A DNA stretch of 64,000 nt from Burkholderiaceae bacterium (GCA_947448695.1 CANFOL010000007.1:26051-90050); one strand, 5' to 3'. Shown: positions 10,017 through 23,013, counted from the stretch's first letter. Notes: a model not told the origin generated them from the sequence alone. Program-made: numbers and translations.

Positions 10017-13000
10017 ATGAACGCACCAATTTACTTTGAACCGCCCCAAAATTTAAAGAGTCAGCCCCAAAGACTCCGAGAGATTCCATATAACTACACA
10101 TCATTTTCCGATCGTGAGATAGTCATTCGCATATTGGGCGCGCAGGCATGGGATGCTTTGGATAGCCTAAGAAGTGAGCGCAAAACAGGCCGTTCAGCAA
10201 GAATGCTGTATGAAGTTTTAGGGGATATTTGGGTAGTCAACCGCAACCCGTATTTGCAAGATGATCTTTTGGATAATCCCAAGCGCCTAAAATCTTTAAT
10301 CGATGCATTGAATCATCGACTCAGTGAAGTTGAAAAACGAATTACTCTGCAATTAGAGGAAAAGGTATCTTTTTTAGTTAGTTCTGCACGTCAAGCGGTT
10401 AAAAATTTTGCAAGTGACTTTGAGAAAGCAAAGCTCTTAAGAGTCCAAGCGCGTAAAGTGTTAGGGAAAATCACCGCACAAGACAATATTGGATTTGATG
10501 GTTTTGTTCGCGTCTCTCACGTCACTGATGCTACAGACTGGCGTGTTGAGTACCCTTTCGTTGTTATAACTCCAGATAGTGAATTAGAGATTCCCGGAAT
10601 TGTGAAAGCTTGTATTGAGCTTGGTTTAACCATTATTCCTAGGGGGGGTGGTACTGGCTACACTGGCGGCGCAATCCCTTTAACGCCGATGTCAGCAGTC
10701 ATTAATACTGAGAAATTAGAAAAAATGATGCCAGTTGAGCTTGGCAAAATTCCTGGAGTGGACAGGGATGTTGGAACTATATTTACAGAAGCTGGAGTGG
10801 TTACCAAAAGAGTTTCTGATGCAGCAGAAAAAAGTGGTCTCGTATTTGCAGTTGACCCCACCTCACTAGAGGCCAGCTGCATAGGAGGCAATATTGCCAT
10901 GAATGCAGGCGGTAAAAAAGCTGTTTTATGGGGCACGGCGCTTGATAATTTACTTTGGTGGAGAATGGTTGACACTGACGGAAATTGGTTAGAGATTCTA
11001 CGTCTTGACCATAATCTAAGCAAAATTCATGACGCTCCTGTAGCCACTTTTGAATTAACCTGGTCAGATGGAAGACAAGCTCCAGGTACAACTATTTTGA
11101 AGAAAGAAATTTTAGCGATTGAAGGTAAGCGATTCAGAAAAGTTGGCCTAGGCAAGGATGTGACAGATAAATTCTTGTCGGGCTTACCCGGCGTTCAAAA
11201 AGAAGGCTGTGACGGCCTAATTACGAGTGCTAAATGGGTGCTTCACCGGATGCCAAAAGAAGTGCGGACGGTTTGCTTAGAGTTTTTTGGTCAAGCGCGT
11301 GATGCTATTCCAAGTATTGTCGAAGTAAAAAACTATCTAGATGAACAAACTAAAAAAGGTGGAGCGATTCTCGCTGGCCTTGAGCATTTAGATGAGAAAT
11401 ATTTAAAAGCAGTTGACTACACGACAAAATCAAAGCGAAGTGTATTGCCCAAGATGGTATTAATTGGCGACATTGTTGGAGATGATGCTAATGTAGTAGC
11501 AGCTGCGGCGAGTGAAGTTATTCGAATCGCCAATAATCGCGTCGGTGAAGGTTTTATTGCGATTAGCCCAGAGGCAAGAAAGAAATTTTGGCTTGATCGC
11601 TCGAGAACTGCCGCCATCTCTCGCCATACAAATGCCTTCAAAATTAATGAGGATGTGGTGATTCCTTTGCCAAGAATGGGCGAATACACTGACGGCATTG
11701 AAAAAATGAATATCGAATTATCCATTAAGAACAAACTTTTGTTACTTGATGCTCTTGAAGAGTATTTTGTAAAAGGTAATCTTGTATTGGGTAAATCAGA
11801 CGATGCTTCCGAGATTCCTTCTGCAGAAATTTTGGAGGATCGAGTAACTCAAGCTCTAACTATGTTGCGTGACGTGCGCTTGAACTGGGCGGAATACTCC
11901 CAACAACTTGATCATTATTTTGAGAAGTTACAAGATAGAAGTATTCGTGTCTCTTGGAAGTTGGAAGTACGGGAACCGCTCAAGCAAATATTTATGGGCG
12001 CAGTGTTTGCACCAATACTCGCTGAGTGTCTCGCAATCCATAAAAGAATATTAAGAAAACGCGTCTTTGTGGCGCTTCATATGCATGCAGGCGATGGCAA
12101 TGTGCACACTAATTTACCTGTGAATTCAGATGACTACGAAATGATGCAAGAGGCTCATGAGGTAGTCGGCAGAATTATGGTGTTAGCAAGATCTCTGGAT
12201 GGTGTTATTTCTGGCGAACATGGCATAGGTATTACTAAGCTCGAGTATTTAACCGATGAAGAGTTAAAAGAGTTCCGCGCTTACAAATTAAAAATTGACC
12301 CTGACGGAAGATTTAATAAGGGTAAATTAATGCCTGGTGGTGATTTACAGAAAGCCTATACACCCAGCTTTGGATTGATGGGGCATGAGTCATTGATTAT
12401 GCAACAAAGCGATATTGGGGCTATTTCAGAAAGTATCAAAGACTGTCTGCGCTGCGGTAAATGTAAGCCTGTGTGTGCGACGCATGTTCCACGCGCCAAC
12501 TTACATTACAGCCCACGTAATAAAATTCTTGCGACATCTCTTTTAATTGAGGCATTTTTATACGAAGAGCAAACTCGTCGGGGTATTTCAATTAAACATT
12601 GGGATGAATTTGATGATGTAGCGGCGCATTGTACTGTTTGCCATAAATGTTTAACTCCCTGCCCTGTCAAAATCGATTTTGGTGATGTAACCATGAATAT
12701 GCGTAATTTATTGCGCAAAATGGGGAAAAAGAAATTTAATTTTGGCTCAAGTGCCGCGATGTTCTTTTTAAACGCCTCCAACCCTGAAACGATTAAGTTA
12801 GCTAGAACGGTGATGATTGAATGGGGTTACAAAGCCCAACGTATAGGCCATGATTTATTTAAATCACTAGCAAAAAAACAAACTAGTGCGCCCGCACTCT
12901 CACTTGGTAAGCCAGCCCTACAGGAGCAGGTGATTCACTTTATCAATAAAAAAATGCCGGGTAATTTGCCCAAGAAAACTGCCCGTGCTCTTTTAGATAT

Positions 13001-13856
13001 TGAAGATTCTGAAATAGTGCCGATTATCCGTAATCCCAAAACTACCTCTGTAGATTCAGAAGCTGTATTTTATTTCCCGGGATGTGGATCTGAGAGACTC
13101 TTTTCTCAAGTGGGTCTAGCTACGCAAGCGATGCTTTGGGAAGCCGGGGTACAAACTGTTTTACCACCAGGGTATTTATGTTGTGGATATCCTCAGCGAG
13201 GGTCCGGAGATTTTGATAAAGCAGAAAAAATGATTACGGATAATCGAGTTTTGTTCCATCGTGTGGCAAATACTTTAAATTATTTAGACATTAAAACTGT
13301 AGTGGTTTCTTGTGGAACTTGCTATGACCAATTAGCTGGCTATGAGTTTGATAAGATTTTCCCTGGTTGTAGAATCATCGATATTCATGAATTTTTGCTG
13401 GAAAAAAATATGAAGTTAACAGGTGTACAGGGAACTAGGTATATGTATCATGACCCTTGCCATTCACCAATGAAGCTTCAAGACCCTTTGAAAACAGTTA
13501 ACCAAATCATCCAAACGGAAGATCAAACTCTAATTAAGAAAAATGATCGCTGTTGTGGAGAGTCTGGAACCTTAGCATTAACAAGACCAGAAATTTCTAC
13601 GCAAATTCGTTTTAGAAAAGAAGAAGAGATGATTGCAGGAGCAAAAGTGCTGCATGATGATGGTTTTACTGGCAACGTGAAAGTCCTTACGAGTTGCCCA
13701 TCATGTTTACAAGGCCTTTCTCGCTATAACGATGATTCTGGAACTACGGCTGACTACATTGTTGTTGAAATGGCTCGCCATTTATTAGGTGAAAATTGGA
13801 TGGCTAATTATGTTAATAATGCTAATTCCGGTGGTATTGAAAGGGTGCTTGTTTGA
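10017..13856 (+). CDS. large FAD-binding oxidase / (Fe-S) cluster / CCG-domain fusion protein (DUF3683-type)
   Basis: 1279 aa; FAD_binding_4 motif ([15 protein letters not shown]), FAD-oxidase C domain ([21 protein letters not shown]), 4Fe4S motifs ([23 protein letters not shown]), CCG motifs ([32 protein letters not shown]). Confidence 0.9.
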   Translation: MNAPIYFEPPQNLKSQPQRLREIPYNYTSFSDREIVIRILGAQAWDALDSLRSERKTGRSARMLYEVLGDIWVVNRNPYLQDDLLDNPKRLKSLIDALNHRLSEVEKRITLQLEEKVSFLVSSARQAVKNFASDFEKAKLLRVQARKVLGKITAQDNIGFDGFVRVSHVTDATDWRVEYPFVVITPDSELEIPGIVKACIELGLTIIPRGGGTGYTGGAIPLTPMSAVINTEKLEKMMPVELGKIPGVDRDVGTIFTEAGVVTKRVSDAAEKSGLVFAVDPTSLEASCIGGNIAMNAGGKKAVLWGTALDNLLWWRMVDTDGNWLEILRLDHNLSKIHDAPVATFELTWSDGRQAPGTTILKKEILAIEGKRFRKVGLGKDVTDKFLSGLPGVQKEGCDGLITSAKWVLHRMPKEVRTVCLEFFGQARDAIPSIVEVKNYLDEQTKKGGAILAGLEHLDEKYLKAVDYTTKSKRSVLPKMVLIGDIVGDDANVVAAAASEVIRIANNRVGEGFIAISPEARKKFWLDRSRTAAISRHTNAFKINEDVVIPLPRMGEYTDGIEKMNIELSIKNKLLLLDALEEYFVKGNLVLGKSDDASEIPSAEILEDRVTQALTMLRDVRLNWAEYSQQLDHYFEKLQDRSIRVSWKLEVREPLKQIFMGAVFAPILAECLAIHKRILRKRVFVALHMHAGDGNVHTNLPVNSDDYEMMQEAHEVVGRIMVLARSLDGVISGEHGIGITKLEYLTDEELKEFRAYKLKIDPDGRFNKGKLMPGGDLQKAYTPSFGLMGHESLIMQQSDIGAISESIKDCLRCGKCKPVCATHVPRANLHYSPRNKILATSLLIEAFLYEEQTRRGISIKHWDEFDDVAAHCTVCHKCLTPCPVKIDFGDVTMNMRNLLRKMGKKKFNFGSSAAMFFLNASNPETIKLARTVMIEWGYKAQRIGHDLFKSLAKKQTSAPALSLGKPALQEQVIHFINKKMPGNLPKKTARALLDIEDSEIVPIIRNPKTTSVDSEAVFYFPGCGSERLFSQVGLATQAMLWEAGVQTVLPPGYLCCGYPQRGSGDFDKAEKMITDNRVLFHRVANTLNYLDIKTVVVSCGTCYDQLAGYEFDKIFPGCRIIDIHEFLLEKNMKLTGVQGTRYMYHDPCHSPMKLQDPLKTVNQIIQTEDQTLIKKNDRCCGESGTLALTRPEISTQIRFRKEEEMIAGAKVLHDDGFTGNVKVLTSCPSCLQGLSRYNDDSGTTADYIVVEMARHLLGENWMANYVNNANSGGIERVLV

Positions 13857-14227
13857 TGAAACCACCAGTTCCTCAGTCGATAGTTGTCCACCAACAATCA
13901 AAAGTTCTTGAACTTGGCTATGAAGATGGCAGCAACTATCGACTCCCATTTGAGTTCTTAAGAGTTGTATCGCCATCTGCTGAAGTCAGGGGCCATGGCC
14001 CGGGTCAAGAAGTACTTCAAACAGGCAAGCGCAATGTGAGTATTTTAAGCGTTGAACCGGTTGGGCATTATGCAATCAAACCCACTTTTACCGACGGGCA
14101 TGACTCTGGTCTTTTTTCATGGGAGTATTTGCATGATCTTTGTATTAACCAAGAGCAAATTTGGCAAGAGCATTTGGATAAACTAGCTCAGGCTAGCTTA
14201 GACCGTGATGCGCCAATGAAAAAATAA
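13853..14227 (+). CDS. DUF971 / gamma-butyrobetaine hydroxylase-like N-terminal domain protein
   Basis: Conserved [34 protein letters not shown] and [10 protein letters not shown]. Confidence 0.85.
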   Translation: MMKPPVPQSIVVHQQSKVLELGYEDGSNYRLPFEFLRVVSPSAEVRGHGPGQEVLQTGKRNVSILSVEPVGHYAIKPTFTDGHDSGLFSWEYLHDLCINQEQIWQEHLDKLAQASLDRDAPMKK

Positions 14228-14242
14228 ATTCCAGGAACATAG

Positions 14243-14974
14243 ATGGCACAAACCCATTTCGGATTTGAAAAAGTTGATGAGTCGCACAAAGCAGAAAAGG
14301 TGGCAGGCGTATTTCATTCTGTAGCGAACAACTACGACTTAATGAATGATTTTATGTCGATGGGGCTTCACCGAATTTGGAAAATGTTCACGATTGCTAG
14401 CGCCAATGTTCTTGCTGGTCAGAAGATTTTAGACATCGCTGGAGGTACTGGTGATTTGGCCTTGGCTTTTGCAAATAAGGCCGGGAAATCTGGCGAAGTT
14501 TGGCTGAGTGACATTAACTCTTCTATGCTTGCAGTTGGAAGAGATCGATTGGTCGATCAAGGTGTAATTATTCCATGTGTGCAATTGGATGCCGAAAAAA
14601 TACCGTTTGCAAAAAACTATTTTGATTTAGTAACCGTTTCATTTGGCTTACGAAATATGACTCATAAAGAAGTTGCACTGCAAGAGATGTGCCGTGTAAC
14701 AAAACCTGGCGGCAAAACAATGGTGCTAGAGTTTTCTAAGCCAGTTGATCTGATTAAGCCAATATATGACTTATACTCCTTCAAGGTTTTACCTTGGCTT
14801 GGTGAGAAAATAGCGGGCGATTCAGAAAGTTATCGTTATTTAGCTGAGTCAATTCGTATGCACCCTGATCAAGAGACCCTTAAGCAAATGATGCTAGAGG
14901 CTGGTTTTGACCAAGTTGAAATACATCGACTATCTGGCGGAATTGTTGCCCTACATATAGGCTATAAGTATTAA
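14243..14974 (+). CDS. ubiE: bifunctional demethylmenaquinone/2-methoxy-6-polyprenyl-1,4-benzoquinol methyltransferase
   Basis: [20 protein letters not shown] motif [20 protein letters not shown]. Confidence 0.97.
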   Translation: MAQTHFGFEKVDESHKAEKVAGVFHSVANNYDLMNDFMSMGLHRIWKMFTIASANVLAGQKILDIAGGTGDLALAFANKAGKSGEVWLSDINSSMLAVGRDRLVDQGVIIPCVQLDAEKIPFAKNYFDLVTVSFGLRNMTHKEVALQEMCRVTKPGGKTMVLEFSKPVDLIKPIYDLYSFKVLPWLGEKIAGDSESYRYLAESIRMHPDQETLKQMMLEAGFDQVEIHRLSGGIVALHIGYKY

Positions 14975-14976
14975 TC

Positions 14977-15585
14977 ATGGCTACTTTGCCAGTTCCTTCA
15001 GTCGTTTTAAAAGCACTTAATCATTTGATTGCACAAGAGCGGTGGGCACATGATTTACTACTCCCCCGTGAAGGGCATTCTATCTTGGTTGCGTTGCCTG
15101 TTGGGGATTTTCAAATAGGGATTCAAGAAGGTGTGCTTGTGAATGCCGCTAAAGATATCAATTCTTCTTCAGTCAGTTTAGCAATTTCTCAAGATGCCAT
15201 TTGGGCTTTTTTAAAAGAAGGCAAATCCGGGGCTATGAAATTTGTCAAAATTTCTGGAGATATCGACTTTGCCGCCGATTTAAATCGTTTAGCAGCAGAT
15301 CTTAAGTGGGAAGTAGAAGAGGACTTATCTCATCTTTTAGGAGATGCGCCGGCTAGAAGAGTTGTTTTAGAATCTAAAAAAGTTATTCATAAAACTCAAC
15401 TGGCGGTCAATGATTTAAAAGAGGGAGTGAGAGATTATTTGGTATATGAAAAAAATATTCTGGTAAATAGCCAACTCATGAATGACTTTAAAGTGCAATT
15501 GCGGTTATTGCGTGATCAGTTAGATCGAGCTGAAAAAAAGGCCAATCAACTTGAACAAGCTTTTAAAAGCAAACAAACAGATTAA
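14977..15585 (+). CDS. ubiJ: ubiquinone biosynthesis accessory factor, SCP2 domain (UbiJ-like)
   Basis: SCP2-like protein between ubiE and ubiB, coiled-coil C-terminus [20 protein letters not shown]. Confidence 0.75.
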   Translation: MATLPVPSVVLKALNHLIAQERWAHDLLLPREGHSILVALPVGDFQIGIQEGVLVNAAKDINSSSVSLAISQDAIWAFLKEGKSGAMKFVKISGDIDFAADLNRLAADLKWEVEEDLSHLLGDAPARRVVLESKKVIHKTQLAVNDLKEGVRDYLVYEKNILVNSQLMNDFKVQLRLLRDQLDRAEKKANQLEQAFKSKQTD

Positions 15586-15590
15586 ATACA

Positions 15591-17180
15591 ATGCAAAAAG
15601 TCAAACGCATCTCACGAATTTTTTATATTCTTTGGCGATATGATCTTTTTGGGTTATTAAGAAAAGTATTAAAACCAGGGCTATTTAGCGTTCTTATAAT
15701 TCCCTTTTCAATATTTTCTCCTTCAAGAGATTTAGCACGAGGACAAAGAATACGTCTCGCATTAGAATCTTTGGGTCCTGTATTTATCAAATTTGGCCAG
15801 GTGCTTTCTACACGAAGAGATTTACTTCCTGAAGATATTGCAGATGAGTTGGCGAAACTGCAAGATGATGTACCGCCATTTTCAAATGAGTTATCTCGGG
15901 AAATCATTGAAAAAGCACTGCAGTTACCAATTGATGAGATATTTAAATCATTTGATGCTACGCCGATTGCTAGTGCATCTATAGCTCAGGTGCATTTTGC
16001 GGTGCTGAAGGGCAATAGCAAATATCCGGAGTGGGAAGGAAAACATGTCGCTATTAAAGTGTTGCGCCCCAATATTTTGGGCGTGATTGAAAGTGATTTA
16101 GCGCTGATGCATAGCATTGCAGGTTTAATCGAAAAATTCTCCTATGATGGAAAACGGTTGAAGCCTAAAGAAGTTGTAGCGGGATTCGACACCACCATCC
16201 ATGATGAATTAGATTTGCTACGAGAAGCCGCAAACTGTAGCCAATTAAGACGAAACTTTGAAGGTTCCAACAAAATCATCATTCCGGAAGTTTATTGGGA
16301 TTTATGCCATACCAACGTCATGGTAATGGAACGCATGTATGGCATTTCCATTGCAAGACTAGACGACCTAAAAGCAGCTGGGGTAGATTTAAAGATGCTT
16401 GCCGTAGATGGGGTTGAGGTGTTTTTTACGCAAGCTTTTTCGCATGGATTTTTTCATGCTGATATGCACCCTGGAAATATTATGGTCAGTTTAGACCCAC
16501 AAACCTTTGGCCGTTTAATTTCATTAGACTTTGGAATTGTGGGAACTTTATCTGAATTAGATAAAAACTATTTAGTACAAAATTTTTTGGCGTTTTTTAA
16601 TCGGGATTATCATCGTGTGGCGGCGCTTCATATTGAGTCAGGGTGGGTGCCCCCTGAAACTAAAGTTGAGGAATTAGAAGGTGCTGTGCGTGCTGTTTGT
16701 GAACCTTATTTTGATCGCCCATTAAAAGATATCTCCTTAGGAATTGTTTTGATGAGGCTATTTCAGACATCAAGAAGATTTAAAGTCGAAATACAACCAC
16801 AGTTGACGTTATTACAAAAAACCTTATTAAATGTAGAGGGTCTTGGTCGTCAGTTAGATCCTGACTTAGATTTGTGGAAAACCGTTAAACCCATCATGCA
16901 GACTTGGATGAATCAACAAGTTGGTTTTAAAGGATTTTGGGAGAAGTTAAAGTCTGAGGCTCCACAGTGGGCGCAAAAATTACCAACGATTCCTCGACTC
17001 ATTACGACATATTTGGAGTTGGAAGTTCAAGCTCAAAAACAGAATCAATTACAAGAAATAAAAAATCTTCTAGAAAAACAAAATAGATTTAACTTTCACA
17101 CAAACTTTGTTAGCATTTTTGGTATTGGCGCTGTTTTGGGTGCAGTGATTACATATTTTTTATTAACAATGTCTAGGTAA
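15591..17180 (+). CDS. ubiB: ubiquinone biosynthesis regulatory kinase/ATPase UbiB
   Basis: KxGQ motif [30 protein letters not shown]-terminal TM. Confidence 0.96.
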   Translation: MQKVKRISRIFYILWRYDLFGLLRKVLKPGLFSVLIIPFSIFSPSRDLARGQRIRLALESLGPVFIKFGQVLSTRRDLLPEDIADELAKLQDDVPPFSNELSREIIEKALQLPIDEIFKSFDATPIASASIAQVHFAVLKGNSKYPEWEGKHVAIKVLRPNILGVIESDLALMHSIAGLIEKFSYDGKRLKPKEVVAGFDTTIHDELDLLREAANCSQLRRNFEGSNKIIIPEVYWDLCHTNVMVMERMYGISIARLDDLKAAGVDLKMLAVDGVEVFFTQAFSHGFFHADMHPGNIMVSLDPQTFGRLISLDFGIVGTLSELDKNYLVQNFLAFFNRDYHRVAALHIESGWVPPETKVEELEGAVRAVCEPYFDRPLKDISLGIVLMRLFQTSRRFKVEIQPQLTLLQKTLLNVEGLGRQLDPDLDLWKTVKPIMQTWMNQQVGFKGFWEKLKSEAPQWAQKLPTIPRLITTYLELEVQAQKQNQLQEIKNLLEKQNRFNFHTNFVSIFGIGAVLGAVITYFLLTMSR

Positions 17181-17184
17181 TTTC

Positions 17185-18609
17185 ATGTTACTTTGGTTTG
17201 TTTTACTGTACTGGGTCATCTCAGTAGCCATCGGCTTATTAGCCTCTATAAAAGTAAAAAACGCAACCGACTTCGCAGCAGCTGGCCATGCATTACCCAT
17301 GTACGTTGTTACTGCAACAGTATTTGCAACTTGGTTTGGAGCTGAGGCGGTTCTGGGTGCCCCAGCTACCTTCTTGCAAGAGGGTTTAGCAGGAGTTGTT
17401 GCTGACCCATTTGGATCTTCTTTGTGTTTGATTTTAGTCGGTTTATTTTTTGCTAAACCACTTTACCAAGCTAAATACCTCACCATTGGGGACTTTTATC
17501 GGGAACGATATGGGCGTACGGTTGAGGTAATGATTACATTATGTATTGCCGCTTCTTACTTGGGATGGGTATCTGCTCAGATTATGGCCCTTGGCTTAGT
17601 ATTTAACGTCGTCTCTGGCGGGGAGATTTCCAGAAATGTTGGTATGTTAATTGGGTCTGGCAGCGTTTTAATTTACACTCTTTTTGGCGGAATGTGGGCA
17701 GTTGCGGTAACCGATTTTTTGCAGATGATTATTATTGTCATTGGCTTATTGTTTATCGGTCATGAAGTTACTGGGATGGCAGGAGGGGTAGTCAATGTTG
17801 TAGAACACGCCAATAACGCCGGCTTATTTAACTTTTTCCCAAAAGCCAATTTTGCCGAAATTATTGGATTTATAACGGCCTTGTGTACGATGATGCTAGG
17901 ATCCATCCCTCAACAAGACGTTTTTCAACGAGTAACCTCATCAAAAACTGTGCAAATTGCGCAAAGAGCAGCAATTTTAGGCGGAGTACTTTACTTCTGT
18001 TTTGCTTTTATTCCGATGATATTAGCTTATTCAGCGAATATGCTTGACCCAGAAATGGTCCAAGAAGGTTTAAAGACCGATTCACAATTAATTTTGCCAC
18101 AATTGATTTTGAGCCACACCCCCATGTTTGCCCAAGTGATATTTTTTGGGGCTTTATTGTCGGCAATTAAAAGTTGCGCTAGTGCAACTCTTCTAGCACC
18201 CTCCGTATCTATTTCAGAAAATATTATTAAGGGATTTTTTAAAGAATTGAGGGCCAATCAATACTTGTTAATCATGCGTTTAACAACACTGATATTTAGC
18301 GTGTTCGTGACTATTATTGCCATGAATTCAGAGTTATCCATTTTTAAAATGGTCGAAAGTGCTTATAAAGTCACTCTAGTAACTGCTTTTGTACCACTGT
18401 TATGTGGCATATATTGGTCCAAAGCAACCCCATTGGGTGGCCTGTTAGCGGTTACTTTAGGCCTAATATCCTGGTTACTCATGGAAGCAATTTGGCCTCA
18501 TGAAGTAATGCCACCTCAATTGGTTGGATTATTGTTTAGCTTTTTGGGAATGTTTGTAGGATCGGTGTTAATTCCTGCAGAAATCGTCAAGGAACGTGGC
18601 CAAATATGA
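17185..18609 (+). CDS. sodium:solute symporter family protein
   Basis: SSS-family signature ATWFGAEAVLGAP, TLFGGMWAVAVTDFLQM, about 13 TM. Confidence 0.88.
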   Translation: MLLWFVLLYWVISVAIGLLASIKVKNATDFAAAGHALPMYVVTATVFATWFGAEAVLGAPATFLQEGLAGVVADPFGSSLCLILVGLFFAKPLYQAKYLTIGDFYRERYGRTVEVMITLCIAASYLGWVSAQIMALGLVFNVVSGGEISRNVGMLIGSGSVLIYTLFGGMWAVAVTDFLQMIIIVIGLLFIGHEVTGMAGGVVNVVEHANNAGLFNFFPKANFAEIIGFITALCTMMLGSIPQQDVFQRVTSSKTVQIAQRAAILGGVLYFCFAFIPMILAYSANMLDPEMVQEGLKTDSQLILPQLILSHTPMFAQVIFFGALLSAIKSCASATLLAPSVSISENIIKGFFKELRANQYLLIMRLTTLIFSVFVTIIAMNSELSIFKMVESAYKVTLVTAFVPLLCGIYWSKATPLGGLLAVTLGLISWLLMEAIWPHEVMPPQLVGLLFSFLGMFVGSVLIPAEIVKERGQI

Positions 18610-18678
18610 GAAACCATGTTTTAGAAACGCTATTACATAAAAAAGATGGATAATGTTCCATTACAAGCGTAGGGGAAT

Positions 18679-19308
18679 ATGAAAAAGTACTTTTTAGCTG
18701 GCATTTTAGTCTGGGCACCTTTAGCAATTACCATTTGGGTAATCACTTGGGCTATGGGTATTTTGGATGGTGTTTTTGGTTCTGTAATGCATGTATTAAT
18801 CACAGTTCTTCCATCAAACCTAACCGAAGGCCTTATTCACTTCAGAGAAACACCGTTTATTGGTGTTTTAATTGTCATTGCCGCCATCATTTTGACGGGT
18901 ATGTTTGCAATTACTATTGCGGGTAGATGGATTTTTCGCAATTGGGAAAAAGTGTTACATCGCATACCGATCGTAAGATCCATTTATTCAAGTGTTAAAC
19001 AAGTTTCAGATACCTTGTTATCAAGTAGTGGAGATGCTTTTAAAAAAGCTGTTTTAATTAGGTACCCGCATCAAAATTCTTGGGCAATTGCTTTTCAAAC
19101 CGGCTCACCGATGCAAGAAGTCGCTGAAAAATTGGGCACCCCACATATTCATGTATTTGTTCCCACAACGCCTAATCCAACATCTGGATTTTTCATGATT
19201 GTGCCCAAGGATAGTGTGATTGAGTTATCTATTTCAGTTGAAGAAGCTCTCAAACATATTGTTTCTATGGGCACTGTGCCACCTATCGGTCAAGAACCAA
19301 AAAATTAA
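18679..19308 (+). CDS. DUF502 membrane protein
   Basis: MKKYFLAGILVWAPLAITIWV, VFVPTTPNPTSGFFMIVPKDSV. Confidence 0.9.
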   Translation: MKKYFLAGILVWAPLAITIWVITWAMGILDGVFGSVMHVLITVLPSNLTEGLIHFRETPFIGVLIVIAAIILTGMFAITIAGRWIFRNWEKVLHRIPIVRSIYSSVKQVSDTLLSSSGDAFKKAVLIRYPHQNSWAIAFQTGSPMQEVAEKLGTPHIHVFVPTTPNPTSGFFMIVPKDSVIELSISVEEALKHIVSMGTVPPIGQEPKN

Positions 19309-19324
19309 ATAAAGAGGTTTAAGT

Positions 19325-21124
19325 ATGTCATTACGTAGTCATTTTGCAGGGTTAGTTTCAGAAGAGTTGATCGGCCAAGAAGTTAGTATCGCTGGTTGGG
19401 TTAATCGCCGTCGCGATCATGGTGGAGTTATTTTTATTGATTTACGAGATAGCCATGGATTTGTACAAATTGTTTGTGATCCAGACCGTAAAGAGGTATT
19501 TGCTATCGCAGAAAATATTCGAAATGAGTATTGTATTCAAGTGAAGGGGCTTGTTCGAGCAAGGCCTACGGGCACTGAAAATAATGATTTGACTACCGGA
19601 AAGATTGAAATACTGTGTAAAGAACTTCATGTGCTTAATGCTTCAGTTACACCACCATTTCAGTTAGATGATGACAACCTATCTGAGACAACACGACTAA
19701 CACATCGCGTGCTTGATTTACGTCGTCCTCAAATGCAAAAGAATCTTCGTTTACGCTACAACGTTGCGATGGAGTCTCGTCGATATCTAGACCAGGCAGG
19801 TTTTATTGATATTGAAACGCCAATGTTGACAAAAAGTACACCAGAGGGCGCACGTGATTATCTAGTTCCATCAAGAGTGCATGACGGCCAATTTTTTGCG
19901 CTGCCACAATCACCCCAATTATTTAAACAGTTATTGATGGTTGCTGGCTTTGATCGCTATTATCAAATTGTGAAATGTTTTCGAGATGAAGATTTAAGAG
20001 CGGATCGTCAACCAGAATTCACTCAAATCGATTGTGAGACATCATTTTTGGATGAGATGGAGATACGTGATTTATTTGAGAATATGATATCTCATGTTTT
20101 CAAAACAGTAATTGATGTTCAGTTACCTGCACCATTTCCTGTATTAAGCTATCAAGAAGCGATGCGTCGTTTTGGCTCTGATAAGCCAGACTTAAGAGTC
20201 GACTTGGAGTTTACAGAATTGACTGATGTGATGAAGGATGTAGATTTCAAAGTATTTTCTGGGCCGGCAAATTCAGAAAACGGTCGAGTAGTTGCCTTAA
20301 GAGTTCCTGGCGGATCAGAAATATCTAGAAGTGAAATTGATGAATATACTCAATTTGTAAGTATCTATGGTGCAAAGGGCTTAGCTTGGATCAAAGTTAA
20401 TAAAATTAGTGAGGGTCGTAATGGACTGCAATCTCCGATCGTAAAAAATCTTCATGATCAAGCTGTAGAAGCAATTATTCAAAGAACCGGCGCTCAGGAT
20501 GGCGATATTCTTTTCTTTGGAGCAGATAAATCTAAGGTGGTTAATGATGCGATTGGTGCACTACGAATCAAAATTGGTCACTCAGACTGGAGTAAAGAAA
20601 AGGGCATCTTTAAAGAAGGATGGCAACCTTTGTGGGTCGTTGATTTCCCAATGTTTGATTATGATGAAGAAGATGCTAGATGGGTCGCATGCCATCATCC
20701 ATTTACAAGCCCTAAGGATGAGCATTTAGCCATTCTTGATAAAGAGCCTGGTAAGTGCCTAGCCAAAGCTTATGACATGGTTTTAAATGGTTCAGAAATT
20801 GGTGGAGGCTCAGTCCGCATACATCAAGAATCTGTTCAAAGTGAAGTGTTTCGTGCCCTCAATATTGGGCCTGAAGAAGCACAATCTAAATTTGGTTTTC
20901 TGTTAGATGCTTTAAAGTATGGAGCACCGCCACACGGTGGTATTGCATTTGGACTTGATCGCATTGTAACGATGATGACTGGCGCAGATTCAATTCGTGA
21001 TGTGATCGCCTTCCCGAAAACTCAGCGTGCCCAATGCTTATTAACTCAAGCACCTAGTCCTGTTGATGAGAAGCAGTTACGCGAACTTCATATCCGCTTA
21101 CGTACCGTTCAGCCAACTAATTGA
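19325..21124 (+). CDS. aspS: aspartate--tRNA ligase
   Basis: Class II motifs [37 protein letters not shown]; bacterial-type GAD insertion. Confidence 0.98.
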   Translation: MSLRSHFAGLVSEELIGQEVSIAGWVNRRRDHGGVIFIDLRDSHGFVQIVCDPDRKEVFAIAENIRNEYCIQVKGLVRARPTGTENNDLTTGKIEILCKELHVLNASVTPPFQLDDDNLSETTRLTHRVLDLRRPQMQKNLRLRYNVAMESRRYLDQAGFIDIETPMLTKSTPEGARDYLVPSRVHDGQFFALPQSPQLFKQLLMVAGFDRYYQIVKCFRDEDLRADRQPEFTQIDCETSFLDEMEIRDLFENMISHVFKTVIDVQLPAPFPVLSYQEAMRRFGSDKPDLRVDLEFTELTDVMKDVDFKVFSGPANSENGRVVALRVPGGSEISRSEIDEYTQFVSIYGAKGLAWIKVNKISEGRNGLQSPIVKNLHDQAVEAIIQRTGAQDGDILFFGADKSKVVNDAIGALRIKIGHSDWSKEKGIFKEGWQPLWVVDFPMFDYDEEDARWVACHHPFTSPKDEHLAILDKEPGKCLAKAYDMVLNGSEIGGGSVRIHQESVQSEVFRALNIGPEEAQSKFGFLLDALKYGAPPHGGIAFGLDRIVTMMTGADSIRDVIAFPKTQRAQCLLTQAPSPVDEKQLRELHIRLRTVQPTN

Positions 21125-21178
21125 TGAATATGACATTGGTACATCGTTCATTGTGCCAATGTATACATTAATTCATCA
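21122..21178. repeat. nested imperfect inverted repeat between aspS and the ABC transporter
   Basis: TGATGAAT/ATTCATCA outer arms; ACATTGGTAC/GTGCCAATGT inner arms; no T-tract. Confidence 0.75.
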
Positions 21179-21183
21179 TACCA

Positions 21184-23013
21184 ATGCGCCCATCAGCTGT
21201 TGACCACTCGCCAAGATCTTCAAAACCTAGAGGTCTTGGTGATTGGGGCACCATTAAAACTTTAATACCCTATTTAACCAAATATCCGTGGAGAGTATTT
21301 TTTGCAATTTCCTGCTTGGTTTTAGCAAAAGTTGCCAACATTGGAATACCCGTCGTTTTAAAGCATCTCATTGATGATTTATCAATTCCATTAGATGATC
21401 CTAGAAGGTTTCTTATATTCCCATTAGCATTTGTTATTGCTTATGGTTTGCTTAGATTATCAGCATCATTATTCACTGAATTAAGAGAATTCCTTTTTGC
21501 GAAAGTGACGCAAAATGCGATTCGTCAGGTTGCCATTGAAGTCTTCAATCATTTACACGCACTCTCTTTACGATTTCATTTAGGACGTCAAACTGGCGGA
21601 GTATCAAGAGATATTGATCGTGGTTCAAGAGGGATTCAATCGCTCATCTCATATTCTCTGTATAGTATTTTGCCAACTCTGATTGAATTTACAATCGTAT
21701 TAATTTACCTAGCTGTCAATTACGATTGGCTTTATGCGGCTATTACTTTTTGTGCCTTAGTTATATATATTGGTTTTACTGTCATGGTTACGGAATGGCG
21801 TTCTAAGTATCGACGTAAGATGAATGAAATGGATACCAGCGCTAATCAAAAAGCGATTGATTCTTTATTGAATTTTGAAACTGTAAAATACTTTAGTAAT
21901 GAAACATTTGAAGCACATCGTTACGATAGTTTCTTACAAAGCTACCAAAAAGCCGCCATTAAATCACAACAATCTCTAGCTGTTTTAAATATTGGTCAGC
22001 AATCAATTATTGTGATTGGCTTAATCGCTATATTATGGCGAGCTACATTAGGTGTTCAAAGTGGCGAGTTAACTTTAGGTGACATCGTTTTAATTAATAC
22101 TTTAATGATTCAAATGTATATCCCGTTAAATTTTCTAGGGGTGATTTATCGAGAAATTAAACAAGCAATTTTAGACATGGATAATATGTTTAGCTTGTTA
22201 AATAAAGATCAAGAAATTAAAGATGCTCCTGGAGCTCAAGCTTTAAAACTCGAACATCCTCATTCAGGGCCACGTGTTGTTTTTGATCAAGTAAGATTTT
22301 CTTATGAAGACAATCGTACTATTTTAAAAAATATTAGTTTTGTAATTGAACCTGGAACGACAACTGCAGTGGTGGGGAGTAGTGGTTCAGGTAAAAGTAC
22401 GTTATCCAGATTGTTATTCCGATTTTATGATGTCAATTCTGGGGCAATTTATTTTGATGGGCAAAACATATCCACTGTTCAGCAATTAAGCTTAAGAAAA
22501 ATGGTGGGCATTGTTCCTCAAGATACCGTTTTGTTTAATGACTCGATAGGCTACAACATCGCTTATGGAAAACCAGAAGCTACGCAGGAAGAAATCATTC
22601 AAGCGGCTCAAGCAGCGCAAATCCACCACTTTGTGATGGGATTGCCTGAGGCTTACAAAACCTCAGTAGGAGAAAGAGGATTGAAACTCTCTGGAGGCGA
22701 AAAACAACGTGTAGCAATTGCGCGAACTTTATTAAAAAATCCTGCTTTGATTATTTTTGATGAGGCTACATCTGCGCTTGATTCTCAAACAGAAAAAGCT
22801 ATTCAAGAGGAAATTAATAAATTAACCACTAATAGAACGGCTCTGATTATTGCCCATCGTTTATCTACGATAGTTCATGCTCATCAAATCTTAGTCATGC
22901 AGGATGGAGAAATTGTGGAACGCGGGACTCATGAAGAGCTCATGACGTTACAATCGAAATATGCAACGATGTGGAATTTGCAAAAAAATCAAAGCGAAGT
23001 TATTCTGGCCTAA
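21184..23013 (+). CDS. ATM1-type ABC exporter (TM + NBD fusion)
   Basis: 609 aa; Walker [22 protein letters not shown], signature LSGGEKQRVAIAR, Atm1-like NFETVKYFSNETFEAHRYD. Confidence 0.93.
   Translation: MRPSAVDHSPRSSKPRGLGDWGTIKTLIPYLTKYPWRVFFAISCLVLAKVANIGIPVVLKHLIDDLSIPLDDPRRFLIFPLAFVIAYGLLRLSASLFTELREFLFAKVTQNAIRQVAIEVFNHLHALSLRFHLGRQTGGVSRDIDRGSRGIQSLISYSLYSILPTLIEFTIVLIYLAVNYDWLYAAITFCALVIYIGFTVMVTEWRSKYRRKMNEMDTSANQKAIDSLLNFETVKYFSNETFEAHRYDSFLQSYQKAAIKSQQSLAVLNIGQQSIIVIGLIAILWRATLGVQSGELTLGDIVLINTLMIQMYIPLNFLGVIYREIKQAILDMDNMFSLLNKDQEIKDAPGAQALKLEHPHSGPRVVFDQVRFSYEDNRTILKNISFVIEPGTTTAVVGSSGSGKSTLSRLLFRFYDVNSGAIYFDGQNISTVQQLSLRKMVGIVPQDTVLFNDSIGYNIAYGKPEATQEEIIQAAQAAQIHHFVMGLPEAYKTSVGERGLKLSGGEKQRVAIARTLLKNPALIIFDEATSALDSQTEKAIQEEINKLTTNRTALIIAHRLSTIVHAHQILVMQDGEIVERGTHEELMTLQSKYATMWNLQKNQSEVILA

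Noticed and set aside
10658-11734. Several minus-strand ORFs (96-121 aa) inside the FAD oxidase gene
   Set aside because: Antisense shadow ORFs without RBS or recognizable motifs
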